From: JAGKXC01 sp964554385 | GTDB lineage: Bacteria > Bacteroidota > Bacteroidia > NS11-12g > UBA955 | Reading direction: 5' to 3' | DNA: 43,143 nt | Assembly: GCA_964554385.1 (NCBI GenBank) | Contig: CAZKOM010000011.1 | Coordinates: 1-43,143 of the forward strand | Shown: one piece after another, positions 1-8,722 of the stretch | Position numbering within the stretch: position 1 is the first letter of the stretch | How the letters are laid out: every line of letters begins with the position of its first letter | The notes under the pieces: generated by a model | Databases searched by the model: none | What the model saw: only the letters and a program-made list of their open reading frames with translations | Told to the model about the DNA's origin: nothing | Translations under genes and position numbers: made by a program

Positions 1-2215
1 TCTGAGTTTTATCAAATTTGATTACAAAAGAGTTACCCCCTTTAAAATCGATACCCGTACTAATACCACCATTTTTAACAAACATGATGATACCCAATAT
101 CAAAATAGGTGAAGTTAACCAATAGTAAACTTTACGCTTACTAATAAAGTCAATGGATTTACCTTTTAAGAAATTCTTATTCCAATCGAAACCAAATTTT
201 GTATCCAAACCTTTTTCAGCTCTTCTATCCAACAATAGACGAGTAATAAACAAAGCAGTATACATTGAACTGAAAATACCAATAACCAAAATAACTGCAA
301 AACCATAAGTTGGACCTGCACCGGCAAAAGTCAAGATGAAACCAGCCAATAAGGTAGTAATGTTTGAGTCTAAAATCGCACCCAAAGCATGCTTGAAACC
401 TGCATCAATTGCAGATTTCAAACTCTTCCCTGTTGCCAACTCGTCTTTGATACGCTCGTAAATAAGTACGTTTGCATCTACCGCCATACCAACAGTTAAA
501 ATGATACCTGCAATACCGGGGAGCGTTAATGCCGCACCCAAACTAGACAATGTACCAAATATTAACAATACGTTGCCTAATACCGCAACGATTGCAATCC
601 AACCAGCACGGTTGTAGTATAGAACCATGAATAAGATTGTAGTTAAGAAACCTGCGATCAACGACCACAAACCTGCTTTCTGAGCATCTTCACCTAAAGA
701 AGCACCCACTTGGTTGCTTGATACAATTCTCGCTGGTGCTGGTAATTTACCTGCTTTCAATACGTTGGCTAAATCATTTGCTTCACGAATTTCAAAGTTC
801 CCCGTAATGTTACTCTGTCCACCTGGGATTTTCCCATTTACAACGGGAGCACTATACACACGATTATCAAGAACGATAGCAATGTATTTTCCTACGTTGG
901 CAGCCGTAATTTGAGCCCAACGAGTGGCAGCTTCGCTATTCATCATCATTGAAACTTCCAATTCACCTTTCTGTGAAGTGTTAACACGAGCATCTTCAAT
1001 GATGTTCTCTTCTTCAGAAGCTAACGCAGCTTTACCATCACGATCTAATTTTAAGAAGTACACGAAATATTCGTCGGAATTTACAGCTTCGGAACCATTA
1101 GCGTTGAAATCCCTTGGTTTTGCGCTAAATGCCACACGCGCATTTTCACTAGCTAAAACATCCAACAATCGAGCATCCGTAGATAACATTTTCTCCAACA
1201 GTGCACGATTAGACTTCTTAACTACGGCAACTGAAGATCCTAAACCATTGGCTCCAAATGGAGTCATGATTTTCGATAATGAATTAGATACAGGGGCTGT
1301 TGCTTTTGTTGTTGATTTGTTAGAATCTTTGGTTGTACTTGCTACCGCTGCAGGCGCAGCCACCGAAGTATCTGTTGAAACTGTAGAATCAACGGTTGAA
1401 GTTGGCGTATTTTTTACGGGTAAAGAAGCGGCTCTCACTAAAGCATCATAGATACGCTTACCATCATTTCTTTTACCATCGTTACCATAAACCTCGAAAA
1501 ACTCAAGTTTAGCACTCTTCTCAACCAATTCCTCCATTCTGCGCGGATTATCTACGCCAGGAAGTTCAACGCTTATTCTACCATTATCGGTAATATTTAT
1601 GGTAGGTTGGGTAACGTTTGATTGGTTAATACGTTTCTCAACCACCTCGTATACCAAATTAACTGCATTATTTGTTTCTTCACGAATGTAATTCACTACT
1701 TGGTCTTCGCTTGAATTCGCTTGAATTACACCCTTGTTTCCTTTCGCAAATAAGTTTGCCAACTTGCGATTAGGAGCAATGGTTTTAAAGTTTGCAACAA
1801 ATGCGTCAACAAAGTCAAGACCTTTATCTCTTACATCAATATTTGCCAATTCAATAGCCTTGGTTAAATCTTTATCTTGACCATCATTGGACAATACTTT
1901 TACCACGGCGCCTTTGTCTACTTCAAGAATTACGTTGATACCACCACGCAAGTCAAGACCTAGATTTATCTCTTTTTTCTTACACTCGTAGTAATTGAAG
2001 CCGGCAATTCCCATGCTATATATTTCGGAATTCCCCAAACTATCAATATAACGGTTGTAGGCTTCTTTTTCAGACATTCCCTTAGCCGCCATTTTCTTAG
2101 CAAATTCTTTGGCAGACTTCTCGAATTGCTGTGATTTCCAAGTGAAAGACAACTGGAACAAACACGCCACAGCCAATACAATGGAAAAGATTAAGGTTGT
2201 TTTATTGGTTTTCAT
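1..2215 (-). CDS. secDF: SecDF, protein translocase accessory subunit (partial, 3' end outside window)
   Basis: This is the fused SecD-SecF inner-membrane protein that uses the proton gradient to help SecYEG move proteins across the membrane. Reading minus from the ATG at 2213-2215 gives about 738 codons without a stop to the window edge. An N-terminal membrane helix (about residues 5-22) comes first, then the SecD motif LGLDLRGGINV, the periplasmic P1 domain with VEKRINQSNVTQPTI and ISVELPGVDNP, the SecD membrane block (GIAGIILTVGMAVDANVLIYERI), and the start of SecF with GIDFKGGNSFVIKF. Bacteroidota SecDF is usually about 1000 residues, so roughly the last quarter is missing. The P1 domain carries an insertion rich in Ala, Thr, Ser and Val (about 1285-1425) that looks like a flexible loop. 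It lies 66 bases after the GT9 gene on the same strand but has its own promoter candidate. The identification is secure; only the 3' end is unseen. Confidence 0.97.
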   Translation of the reverse strand, partial: MKTNKTTLIFSIVLAVACLFQLSFTWKSQQFEKSAKEFAKKMAAKGMSEKEAYNRYIDSLGNSEIYSMGIAGFNYYECKKKEINLGLDLRGGINVILEVDKGAVVKVLSNDGQDKDLTKAIELANIDVRDKGLDFVDAFVANFKTIAPNRKLANLFAKGNKGVIQANSSEDQVVNYIREETNNAVNLVYEVVEKRINQSNVTQPTINITDNGRISVELPGVDNPRRMEELVEKSAKLEFFEVYGNDGKRNDGKRIYDALVRAASLPVKNTPTSTVDSTVSTDTSVAAPAAVASTTKDSNKSTTKATAPVSNSLSKIMTPFGANGLGSSVAVVKKSNRALLEKMLSTDARLLDVLASENARVAFSAKPRDFNANGSEAVNSDEYFVYFLKLDRDGKAALASEEENIIEDARVNTSQKGELEVSMMMNSEAATRWAQITAANVGKYIAIVLDNRVYSAPVVNGKIPGGQSNITGNFEIREANDLANVLKAGKLPAPARIVSSNQVGASLGEDAQKAGLWSLIAGFLTTILFMVLYYNRAGWIAIVAVLGNVLLIFGTLSSLGAALTLPGIAGIILTVGMAVDANVLIYERIKDELATGKSLKSAIDAGFKHALGAILDSNITTLLAGFILTFAGAGPTYGFAVILVIGIFSSMYTALFITRLLLDRRAEKGLDTKFGFDWNKNFLKGKSIDFISKRKVYYWLTSPILILGIIMFVKNGGISTGIDFKGGNSFVIKFDKTQ

Positions 2216-2249
2216 TGAATTGAATCAAACTATATAAATTACGGAAGCG

Positions 2250-2281
2250 CGAAAATAAGGAAAAAATACCAGTAAATTCAA
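2250..2281 (-). promoter_or_regulatory. Candidate promoter of secDF
   Basis: On the minus strand a TTG (2279-2281) is followed by a 21-base spacer and TATTTTCG (2250-2257). This matches the Bacteroidota housekeeping -33/-7 pattern (TTG or TTTG, about 19-21 bases, TAnnTTTG) with one mismatch. It would give a leader of roughly 25-30 bases before the secDF ATG. Seen by eye only. Confidence 0.4.
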
Positions 2282-3499
2282 CTAGTAATTACTATCTCTG
2301 AAAAATTGCAATTTACTGTCTAATTCTTGCAAATTTTGCAATTTCATGCAAGAGAAATGTCCTTGTGGACAAGCATGATATCCCAACTTAGTGCATGGAT
2401 TACATTTCAACTCATTTAGTAGCATATGTTGTTGAATTTCAAAAGCGTATTTCCCACCAAGCCAAGGTTTAAAACCCAACTTGGGTGAAGTATTACCCCA
2501 CAAAACCACATGAGGAATCCCATAGGCAGCCGCCACGTGCGTAAATCCCGTATCTCCGCCCACATACCATCGTGCATGTTGAATCAACGCGGCGGTCTCT
2601 TTTAAATTCGTCTTACCAACTGCATTAATTAATGAGAACCCATTCTCTGGTCTGTTGTTAACCAGCTGGACTAAAGCTTTAGCATTTTCTAAATCCTCCT
2701 TCCCGCCTGTGATTATCAGTGGTTCCCGTTGATTTAATAACAAGTGCTCCCAAACCTTAAACGGTATTCGTTTGGTATTATAGGTGGCCGAAATATGTAA
2801 AACACCATATTTTTTTAATATTGACTGCAATGTTAATCCCGACAATTCATCTTCTAGTTTATTGTTAATTGTTGGAATAACACTAGAAAAATCAGCCAAT
2901 GTAAGTCCAGGTAATTTTGGGGAAATTAACGTCTCGGGGAAATTAGTAGCACCGAAAAATTCCTTCAACTCAGCACTAGTTCTAGTTGTTAATTGATTTT
3001 GTTCTTTAAACTCTGCTTCTAATCTTATTCCCAATGGCGATTTTAACAATTCCATTGCCGATTTCATGTATCGATATGCTACGGAATCTACTGGCATCTT
3101 GCGCAATTTTTTTACTAATAACCAGCGATCTAATCCTCGTTTTTTAACCGAAAATGAAGGTAAATTCCACAACGTCAACTTAATCCTGAAGGACCGCAAA
3201 TTGTTATGTAAATCTAAAATTGCACAAGGCGAAAAACCATAGATTAACTCCCAAAATTCTTTGTTAAACCCCTCAAAACCAATAACTTCATCCAAAAATG
3301 GATGTTCCTCGATAGCCCATGATCAAATCTAAAAGTACTAAAGCNNNNNNNNNNGGCTGTTGGCTTCCAGCAGGAAGGTAAAAGGACCCGGAAGATTTTT
3401 CTTCATCAACTCAAAAGCAGCCGTTGTTAACACGATGTCACCAATCGAACTAAATCGCAAAATCAAAATGGTGGGCTGCGTGGATTTATTGGGTTGCAT
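2282..3499 (-). CDS. Glycosyltransferase family 9 (heptosyltransferase-like), interrupted by an assembly gap
   Basis: GT9 enzymes add heptose or other sugars to lipopolysaccharide-type glycans at the inner membrane. The N-terminal piece begins at ATG 3499 and has the family start ILILRFSSIGDIVLTTAAF. The larger C-terminal piece has the acceptor-side motif DLHNNLRS, the donor-site motif VGGDTGFTHVAAAYGIP followed by WGNTSP, and a terminal Cys cluster (CNPCTKLGYHACP) typical of Bacteroidota GT9. The two pieces are separated by 10 N at 3345-3354. Left of the gap the frame runs well (ALVLLDLIM) up to a CCC run at 3316-3318 and then must shift by one base to continue as AIEEHPFLDEV, so one G too many is likely near the contig end. 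I read this as one normal gene with an assembly error rather than a pseudogene. GTG 3520 is an alternative start but overlaps polX; ATG 3499 leaves a 7-base gap after polX, its operon partner. Confidence 0.85.
3345..3354. other. Assembly gap (10 N)
   Basis: Ten N bases inside the GT9 gene. The length is probably a placeholder: the reading frame does not continue cleanly across it, and the sequence to its left also needs a one-base shift at 3316-3318. Confidence 0.98.
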
Positions 3500-3506
3500 G
3501 ATATAA

Positions 3507-5201
3507 TTATTTCCTGTCACGCAAATAGCGGTTTATTTCATTCAAATCCATGGCATTCAATACATTTCTTCTAGGAATACCCACTTTTTGAGCTATTAAT
3601 GTACCGAAAAACATATCTTGAAACCCTTCCACTTGGTGAGCATCGGGATTGATGGAAATCATTACCCCCTTTTCTACGGCATAATACAATTCACGCCAGT
3701 CGATATCCAATCGGTAAGGATGGGCATTTAATTCGATTGCAACTCCATTGGCTGCACAAGCGTCGATTATTTTCCGATGATTCACTGGATACCCCTGCCT
3801 CAACAAAAGCAATCTTCCCGTCATATGACCTAAGATTGTAGTGTAGGGATTTTCAATGGCAGAAATCAATCGAGTCATCGCCCGATCTTCGGTCATATTT
3901 AAATTTGAATGGATGCTGGCAACTACCAAATCCAACTGCTCCAAAATTTCATCGGGGTAATCCAAATCTCCATTCCCCAAAATATCACTTTCAATTCCCG
4001 ATAAAATTCTAAATTGCTTTCCTTCGGTAATCATCCGTTGGTTATAACGGGCAATTTCATCTAATTGTTGCAATAAACGATCTTCTCTCAAACCATTTGC
4101 ATAGGTGGCAGATTGACTGTGATCGCAAACCCCGAAATATTGTAATCCTAATTTTTGCGCATAATCGGCCATTTCTGAGAGGGTATTTAATCCATCAGAA
4201 TAGGTAGTATGATTGTGAAGACAACCCCGTAAATCGCGAACTTGAACTATGGAATCAACAAAACCAGTCCCTAAAGTACCCAAATATTCTTGGGTAAGTT
4301 CTCCTTCACGCATATAGGCAGGCATCCAAGGCCAACCCAAGTTTGTGAGCGTTTCCACCTCGTTGTTAGACCATTTTTCAGCAGTATAACCCAATTTTTG
4401 TAAAAAACTAGTTGCGGAAGAACGTTCAAATTGGTGCTGAGCGAAATCTATGTTTTCTGATTTTTGAAAATCAATGGGTGTGCCGATTTCTTCAATCAAC
4501 AATTCTCCAGAATCGGAAACAGCGATAAAATCTAAATCGGACTTCACTGTATTTAAAAACGATTCCCATCCAGCAGGTAAGGCAGACACATCAACTATAA
4601 TTTCCAATCGGTCTACTACTTCTAGCTGCCTACTGTAATCACCTACAAACGCCCAACGACAGGGATATTCGTTAAAAAACTCTTTGATAGCCTCGGCATA
4701 AGGCCATACTTTGGCATAATGCCAGTATCCTCCTGAAGCAAATCCAAATTCAATATTCTTAAGAATTTCTTGTTGCGTTTTTATCCCAAATCCTTTTACC
4801 TCAACCAATCGATTTTCTCTGCAAGCTTCAAAAAGTTGCTCTACGGAATCAATTCCTAAATTCCTCCATATCAATGCCACTTTTTTGGGACCTAACCCTT
4901 TAATTTTAAGCATCGACACCACGCCATCAGGGGTTTGATTCAATAGATTATTAAGGGCAACAAAACTTCCTGTGCTTAACATCTCCTTAATTGAATCTAT
5001 TACAGATTTGCCAGCTCCCGGAATGGATTTCCACTGTTCCTCTGTTAACTCCCCAAAAGGCTGTCTCACTTTCTTAAGATTAAAGGCAGCCGCGTTAAAT
5101 GCTTTTACCTTGAATGGATTTTCATCGTGCAATTCTGCTAATTTGGCATATAGACCAATAGCTTTTACTACAGAATCATTGCTCAAACTTTTACTTTCCA
5201 T
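3507..5201 (-). CDS. polX: PolX-like protein: helix-hairpin-helix/Pol beta-like region plus PHP phosphoesterase
   Basis: Bacterial PolX is a base-excision-repair polymerase with a C-terminal PHP nuclease. The 564 residues fit the family length. Residues about 10-150 hold the Pol beta-type lyase and HhH region (IPGAGKSVIDSIKEML; IKGLGPKKVALIW; VKGFGIKTQQEIL). Residues about 150-310 correspond to the nucleotidyltransferase palm and thumb. From residue 327 the PHP domain is complete by eye: LHNHTTYSDG, GVCDHSQSA, SGIESDI, ASIHSN, LGHMTGR, ELNAHPYRLD and INPDAH supply the metal ligands. The polymerase site looks degenerate: where the family has G-S-x-R-R followed by D-x-D, this protein has GDYSRQ and then R198-L-E200. 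The PHP exonuclease or phosphoesterase is therefore expected to work while polymerase activity is doubtful. Its start overlaps the end of the upstream oxidoreductase gene by 11 bases, implying translational coupling. Confidence 0.9.
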   Translation of the reverse strand: MESKSLSNDSVVKAIGLYAKLAELHDENPFKVKAFNAAAFNLKKVRQPFGELTEEQWKSIPGAGKSVIDSIKEMLSTGSFVALNNLLNQTPDGVVSMLKIKGLGPKKVALIWRNLGIDSVEQLFEACRENRLVEVKGFGIKTQQEILKNIEFGFASGGYWHYAKVWPYAEAIKEFFNEYPCRWAFVGDYSRQLEVVDRLEIIVDVSALPAGWESFLNTVKSDLDFIAVSDSGELLIEEIGTPIDFQKSENIDFAQHQFERSSATSFLQKLGYTAEKWSNNEVETLTNLGWPWMPAYMREGELTQEYLGTLGTGFVDSIVQVRDLRGCLHNHTTYSDGLNTLSEMADYAQKLGLQYFGVCDHSQSATYANGLREDRLLQQLDEIARYNQRMITEGKQFRILSGIESDILGNGDLDYPDEILEQLDLVVASIHSNLNMTEDRAMTRLISAIENPYTTILGHMTGRLLLLRQGYPVNHRKIIDACAANGVAIELNAHPYRLDIDWRELYYAVEKGVMISINPDAHQVEGFQDMFFGTLIAQKVGIPRRNVLNAMDLNEINRYLRDRK

Positions 5202-6396
5202 CGTTCTTTTTAATTAATTCAACCACCTCTTCGGCAACCCAGGCACTTAAAGCAACGCCCATTCCACCCATTCTAACAGCTTTATATACCCGATTGCTTT
5301 CAGCTTTAATTATAGGGGTACGTTGTGGTCCCATTCCCATAATACCAGACCATTCGTAATCAAACTTTACCCCTTCACCGGTTTTTCTAAGAGGTAATAC
5401 CACTTCCTCCATATAATTTCTGATATACTCGCGAATTGTACTGGTATTGCTCATTTCTTGCGTTTCCTCGGCTTCAAAATCCATATTCCTACCACCGCCT
5501 ATCAATATCCTATCCCCCAAATTTCTAAAATAAATATATCCATCATCGGCATGATATAAACCATGGAGTGGTTGCCAAGGTAAGGGTTCTGTAACAAACA
5601 CTTGGCCTCTAGCAGGGATAACCGGGATATCCGAATCCAAATTAGAAGTAAACCCATTGGTGCAGAGCAACATCCTTTCGGTTTTTATTACCTCGCCATC
5701 ATCGGCGTACACCCAGACCCCTCCTACTTTGTCTTCGTAGGAAGCAATTTTAATTGATTCACAGATTTCAACGCCCGATTGAGCAGCAAAAGTCCTAACT
5801 GCTCGATACAATTTATGGGTTTGAATGGGACCTTCTTGCGATGCTACAATGGACAATGGACATATATTCATTCCTGTTTCCGTGATGGATTTAACAGAAA
5901 AAATATCTTTTGAATCGAAATGAAAAGGATGCTTGAATACAGAAGATTGGTGATTTAAATAGTGATTTAATTCCTTGTTCAGTTCCGGTAATTGCTCATT
6001 AATACAATTGAATTTTTCCTTTTCTGCGTTGGTAAACACCTCAAATCCGCCCGTTGATTCAAAACCAATAGTATCTGCACCAAATTTTTGCACCAATCGT
6101 TGAATACCGTAATACCGCTGTAAATACAAGCTGAAAGCCGCTTCAGTACCCGAACGAGTTATTTCATCCAATAACTCACCTGCGCTACCGAAGCAAGCAA
6201 ACCCGGCATTTCTTAAAGAAGCTGCGTTGTTTAGCACGCCCTGATCAATAACCACAACGCGTTTTTGAGGATACGCTAATTTAATTTCAGCAGCACATTG
6301 TAAGCCTACTAACCCGCCACCAACAATCAACCAATCGGTATCTTCAAAATAGGATTTACCCCAAAAACTCAACGAATTGGGCACTGCTTTAATCAT
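5191..6396 (-). CDS. FAD-dependent oxidoreductase, DAO family
   Basis: This is a flavoprotein of the D-amino-acid oxidase/glycine oxidase superfamily (401 residues). The FAD-binding Rossmann motif is at residues 22-31 (WLIVGGGLVG), followed by the acidic strand end VVVIDQG and the loop LRNAGFACFGS, which matches the flavin-contacting stretch of this family. The C-terminal part has RGQVFVTEPL, DGYIYFRN, ILIGGGRN and the closing GGMGVALSAWVAEEVVELI, which is the second FAD contact. There is no signal peptide, so it is cytosolic. The substrate cannot be told from sequence; amino acids or sarcosine-like amines are usual for the family. It sits 34 bases after purL and overlaps polX by 11 bases, so it is probably co-transcribed with both. 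Confidence 0.9.
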   Translation of the reverse strand: MIKAVPNSLSFWGKSYFEDTDWLIVGGGLVGLQCAAEIKLAYPQKRVVVIDQGVLNNAASLRNAGFACFGSAGELLDEITRSGTEAAFSLYLQRYYGIQRLVQKFGADTIGFESTGGFEVFTNAEKEKFNCINEQLPELNKELNHYLNHQSSVFKHPFHFDSKDIFSVKSITETGMNICPLSIVASQEGPIQTHKLYRAVRTFAAQSGVEICESIKIASYEDKVGGVWVYADDGEVIKTERMLLCTNGFTSNLDSDIPVIPARGQVFVTEPLPWQPLHGLYHADDGYIYFRNLGDRILIGGGRNMDFEAEETQEMSNTSTIREYIRNYMEEVVLPLRKTGEGVKFDYEWSGIMGMGPQRTPIIKAESNRVYKAVRMGGMGVALSAWVAEEVVELIKKNDGK

Positions 6397-6430
6397 AACC
6401 GGATTATAAACCGGGAAGTTACAAAAAAGA

Positions 6431-8659
6431 TTAAGATTCTAAAGTAGCGCCAATGTAGTGATTATAGCCATCGGCGAAACCACTAACACTGCCCCAAGGT
6501 TCCCCATTAACAATAACTGAATCCGACGTAGTTACTGTTCCGATGCGCAGCATATCCACTCCATGTTTTTTACAAATGGACTCTAACTCAGCCATTTTTT
6601 CGGAAGCCAAACTCACCACAACTCTGCTTTGAGATTCGCCAAAGAGGTATGCATCCAAGCGGTATTGCTTATCGGTACAGATATCGAACCCTAAATTTCC
6701 GGACATGGCACTTTCCATACAAGCCACAAACAAGCCACCTTCGCTGATATCGTGTACGGATTCTACTACCCCTGTACCAGCTAAATCGCCTAGAACTTGA
6801 TGTAAATTATATTCAGCATCTATGTCGAACGATGGACAAGGTGAATATTCTACATTTTTTAACTTTGCTAAATATTGCGAACTACCCAAGTCGTTTTCTG
6901 GCTTGCCTAACAAAACGATAGCTGCCCCTTCGGTTTTGAAAGGAATGGATAATCTATGTTGGGGAGATTCAATAATTCCCACCATTCCAATGGTTGGTGT
7001 TGGATATACCGCTAAACCAGAAGTACTTTGGTTATAGAAACTGACATTTCCTCCTGTTACAGGGGTGTCAAATTTCCTACAAGCAACGCCCATACCTTCA
7101 ATAGCATTTTTAAATTGATAATAGACTTCTTCGTTGTATGGATTACCAAAATTCAAGCAGTTAGTTATTGCCGTTGGAACGCCCCCGCTGCAACGAATGT
7201 TTCTTGCTGCTTCCGCCACTGCTATTTGGGTTCCTTTGGATGGATCTGCGTAAATATAACGGGAATTACAATCCACGGTTAACGCCAAACTCTTATCAGT
7301 ATCCAAAATTTTAACCACCGCAGCATCCGATGGTAAATTGGTTGATTCATTAATGGTTCCTACCATGGAATCATATTGCCTATAAATCCATTTTTTACTC
7401 GCAATATTGGGCAATGAAGTAATCTGCATGGCTACTTCTTTCGCCTCTGTAAGGGAAATATCAGAAATATCAGACAAATTGAACTTCTCAATTTCTTTGA
7501 AATATTGGGGCTCTTTCCAAGTCCTGTGGTACACTGGAGCGCCACCACCTAATACCAATGATTCTGCCGGGATATCGGCTTCTAATACGTCTCCCATAAA
7601 GTATCGTACTCTACCGGTATCAGTGACTACGGCGATTTGCGCATAGGTAAGGTCCCACTTTTCAAATACCGTTTCCACCAATTTCTCTTTCCCTTTTTCA
7701 ACCACCACCAACATTCGCTCTTGGCTTTCACTTAATAGCAATTCCCATGATTTCATATCGGCCTGTCTCATGGGAACTTTATCCAACCAAACATCCATAC
7801 CCACGCCTGTTTTAGCGCTCATTTCACTGGTAGAACAGGTAATTCCCGCCGCACCCATATCTTGCATTCCAACCACGGCACCGGTTTCGATAATTTCCAT
7901 AGTTGCTTCCAAAATCAACTTTTCCCAAAAAGGATCTCCAACCTGAACCGAAGGCAAATCATTAATGCTGTCTTCGCTCATATCTTTAGAAGCAAAAGCG
8001 GCACCGTGAATACCATCTTTGCCCGTGGCGGAACCAAAGATATAAACCGGATTACCAGCAGGTCCTGCGGCCGCCGAAACACTTTTTCCTACTTCTACAA
8101 TACCCACACTCATGGCATTAACAAGATTGTTCTGTTCATAACAATCGTCGAAATACACTTCGCCCCCAACGGTTGGGATTCCGAAAGCATTTCCATAATC
8201 GCCAATACCTTTTACAACTCCTTTCACCAACCATTTAGTACGATCGGTGTGAATATTGCCAAAACGCAATGAGTTCAGTTGGGCGATGGGTCTTGCCCCC
8301 ATAGAAAAAATATCACGGTTAATACCCCCTACTCCAGTTGCTGCTCCTTGATAGGGCTCGATGGCGCTAGGATGGTTATGACTTTCAATTTTAAAACAAC
8401 AGGCCAACCCGCCGCCAATATCTACCAATCCCGCATTTTCTTCTCCCGCCTCAGCTAACATTTTTGAGCCCTCTTTGGGCAACGTCTTTAACCAAACGAT
8501 GGAGTTTTTATAACTGCAGTGTTCGCTCCACATAACGGAGAAAACAGAAATTTCGGTAAAGTTGGGTTGTCTTCCTAAAATATCACAAATCTTGTGGTAT
8601 TCTTCTTCCAATAATCCTAATTGCTTGGCTTGATCGATAGTTGCAGGTTGATGTTGCAT
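6431..8659 (-). CDS. purL: Phosphoribosylformylglycinamidine synthase subunit PurL (small form)
   Basis: PurL is the ATP-dependent synthetase subunit for step four of purine biosynthesis, converting FGAR to FGAM with ammonia delivered by PurQ. The 742-residue length is that of the small PurL form, which needs separate PurS and PurQ subunits; neither is in this window. Visible signatures are VMWSEHCSYKNS near residue 45, KIESHNHPSAIEPYQGAATG, GIGDYGNAFGIPTVGGEVYF, MQDMGAAGITCSTSEM, CLNFGNPYNEEVYY, FDTPVTGGNVSFYNQS and VHDISEGGLFVACMES. Start at ATG 8659. It leads a minus-strand run purL, oxidoreductase, polX, GT9. Upstream lie a TAATTTTG -7 box and a perfect palindrome at 8707-8722. Confidence 0.98.
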   Translation of the reverse strand: MQHQPATIDQAKQLGLLEEEYHKICDILGRQPNFTEISVFSVMWSEHCSYKNSIVWLKTLPKEGSKMLAEAGEENAGLVDIGGGLACCFKIESHNHPSAIEPYQGAATGVGGINRDIFSMGARPIAQLNSLRFGNIHTDRTKWLVKGVVKGIGDYGNAFGIPTVGGEVYFDDCYEQNNLVNAMSVGIVEVGKSVSAAAGPAGNPVYIFGSATGKDGIHGAAFASKDMSEDSINDLPSVQVGDPFWEKLILEATMEIIETGAVVGMQDMGAAGITCSTSEMSAKTGVGMDVWLDKVPMRQADMKSWELLLSESQERMLVVVEKGKEKLVETVFEKWDLTYAQIAVVTDTGRVRYFMGDVLEADIPAESLVLGGGAPVYHRTWKEPQYFKEIEKFNLSDISDISLTEAKEVAMQITSLPNIASKKWIYRQYDSMVGTINESTNLPSDAAVVKILDTDKSLALTVDCNSRYIYADPSKGTQIAVAEAARNIRCSGGVPTAITNCLNFGNPYNEEVYYQFKNAIEGMGVACRKFDTPVTGGNVSFYNQSTSGLAVYPTPTIGMVGIIESPQHRLSIPFKTEGAAIVLLGKPENDLGSSQYLAKLKNVEYSPCPSFDIDAEYNLHQVLGDLAGTGVVESVHDISEGGLFVACMESAMSGNLGFDICTDKQYRLDAYLFGESQSRVVVSLASEKMAELESICKKHGVDMLRIGTVTTSDSVIVNGEPWGSVSGFADGYNHYIGATLES

Positions 8660-8666
8660 GCTACCG

Positions 8667-8674
8667 CAAAATTA
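8667..8674 (-). promoter_or_regulatory. Candidate -7 promoter box of purL
   Basis: TAATTTTG on the minus strand matches the Bacteroidota -7 consensus TAnnTTTG exactly and ends 7 bases before the purL ATG. No well-spaced TTG is present at -33, so support rests on the box alone and on the same pattern recurring upstream of other genes here. The leader would be almost absent. Confidence 0.35.
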
Positions 8675-8706
8675 GAGTCAAAATTTCACCTGGGAAAGCA
8701 CAAGTT

Positions 8707-8722
8707 ATTCTCAATTGAGAAT
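8707..8722. promoter_or_regulatory. Perfect 16-bp palindrome between a T9SS cargo gene and purL
   Basis: ATTCTCAATTGAGAAT is a perfect inverted repeat beginning in the stop codon of the secreted-protein gene and lying 47-63 bases upstream of the purL ATG. It could be a dimeric regulator site for purL or a weak hairpin (6-bp stem, AATT loop) after the cargo gene. No T tract follows, so a classic intrinsic terminator is unlikely. Confidence 0.4.

Noticed and set aside
924..1451. 175-residue open frame on the plus strand
   Set aside because: It lies wholly opposite the secDF coding sequence, whose motifs are clear, and its product matches no pattern I know.
3300..3520. GT9 as a decayed pseudogene
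   Set aside because: The only damage is at an N gap and one base beside it, and all family motifs on both sides are intact, so an assembly error is the simpler reading.
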